A stretch of 20,790 bases of DNA from an uncultured Collinsella sp. GTDB lineage: Bacteria > Actinomycetota > Coriobacteriia > Coriobacteriales > Coriobacteriaceae. Both the position numbers and the translations under genes were made by a program. The DNA is taken from assembly GCA_900545445.1 (NCBI GenBank), contig UQZH01000037.1, forward strand, positions 1 through 20,790. The letters run 5' to 3'. Below the pieces are notes generated by a model that did no database searches, had not been told where the DNA came from, and saw only the letters and a list, made by a program, of their open reading frames with translations. This document shows positions 20,472-20,790 of the stretch, piece by piece (position 1 is the first letter of the stretch; the number at the start of each line of letters is the position of its first letter).

Positions 20472-20790
20472 CTATTCGTTTGGTTCTTCGACTTTATCGA
20501 TGGTCCAAGTGGCTCCGAGGCCTCCGGTGGTGTTGCGGCGGATGCGCACGGTGACTTCGTGGCGCTCGCCGGCCTGCGTGTAGCGCAGGGGGAAGATTGC
20601 GCGGTTTCGCGCGGCCTCGATGGTGCCGCGTTCGCGGGCGATCCAGTAGTACTCGCCGACGATGCCGAGCGTGTCGGCGCCGTAGGGGAGATAGGTCGAC
20701 AGCTGGTGTAGCAACGGGCCGGGGCAGAAGACCTCGGTTGCGAAATCGACGGGGAAGTCCTCAGGGATGGCGGGCGCTGCGGGTGCGGGG
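20472..20790 (-). CDS. Unrecognised protein, C-terminal part only
   Basis: The minus-strand frame is open from the window edge to the stop at 20472, giving about 106 residues of the C-terminus. The first visible residues are Pro/Ala-rich (PAPAAPAIPEDFP), likely a linker. A compact domain follows with FCPGPLLHQLSTYLPYGAD, IVGEYYWIARERG and a beta-rich end (HEVTVRIRRNTTGGLGATW, TIDKVEEPNE). The strand-like repeats and aromatic residues suggest a small beta domain. I do not recognise the family. Its start lies outside the window, and it shares the bidirectional terminator with ettA. Confidence 0.65.
   Translation of the reverse strand, partial: PAPAAPAIPEDFPVDFATEVFCPGPLLHQLSTYLPYGADTLGIVGEYYWIARERGTIEAARNRAIFPLRYTQAGERHEVTVRIRRNTTGGLGATWTIDKVEEPNE

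Noticed and set aside
1..20790. CRISPR array, tRNA or rRNA genes
   Set aside because: No regularly spaced repeats, tRNA-like cloverleaf or rRNA segments were seen on reading both strands.

Overview
The window looks like chromosomal DNA of a high-GC gut actinobacterium, most likely Coriobacteriia and Collinsella-like. The reasons are GC-rich codon use, strong AAGGAGG-type ribosome sites, LexA boxes of the CGAAC-N4-GTTCG type, and a fructoselysine operon of the kind reported for Collinsella. This genus call is inference. No rRNA, tRNA, CRISPR array, complete insertion sequence or integrase was seen.

Left part (1-6589). A Y-family translesion polymerase runs off the left edge on the minus strand. 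Its consensus-like promoter (TTGACG-N17-TATTAT) is followed by two tandem LexA-type boxes. Next is pgi (plus strand) with a strong terminator. Facing it is a minus-strand operon of three genes: an unrecognised 296-aa protein, a ClpP-like serine peptidase with an intact Ser/His/Asp triad, and a short soluble VirD4/TraG-type ATPase whose start overlaps the ClpP stop by 8 nt. No relaxase, VirB4 or other conjugation gene is present in the window. About 600 bp of non-coding DNA with repeats and a hairpin lies upstream of this operon.

Middle part (6590-15366). Two HAD-type phosphatase genes are followed by a GntR/HutC regulator and a five-gene operon: a DcuC/YfcC transporter, an unusual amidohydrolase, FrlC (epimerase), FrlB (deglycase) and FrlD (kinase). 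Together these predict uptake of an Amadori product such as fructoselysine, epimerisation of the psicose form, phosphorylation, and cleavage to glucose-6-phosphate plus amine. Glucose-6-phosphate then enters glycolysis through Pgi, which is also encoded in this window. The transporter type resembles Salmonella fraA more than E. coli frlA, and the amidohydrolase is an addition. The operon ends in a hairpin and then a 233-bp element bounded by a perfect 31-bp inverted repeat.

Right part (15367-20790). tcdA-tatD (minus strand) are followed by a 28-codon membrane peptide gene (minus strand), which is too short for usual gene calling. It diverges from an sdpR-sdpI-like regulator/immunity pair, and the shared promoter region contains a LexA-like box. 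Then come ettA (ABC-F ribosome factor), a structured intergenic region with a nested inverted repeat and a perfect bidirectional terminator, and the 3' end of an unrecognised minus-strand gene.

The most interesting candidates are the ClpP plus VirD4-like ATPase operon, the tiny membrane peptide divergent from SdpR/SdpI with a possible SOS box, the hybrid frl/fra operon with its amidohydrolase, and the 31-bp inverted-repeat element.
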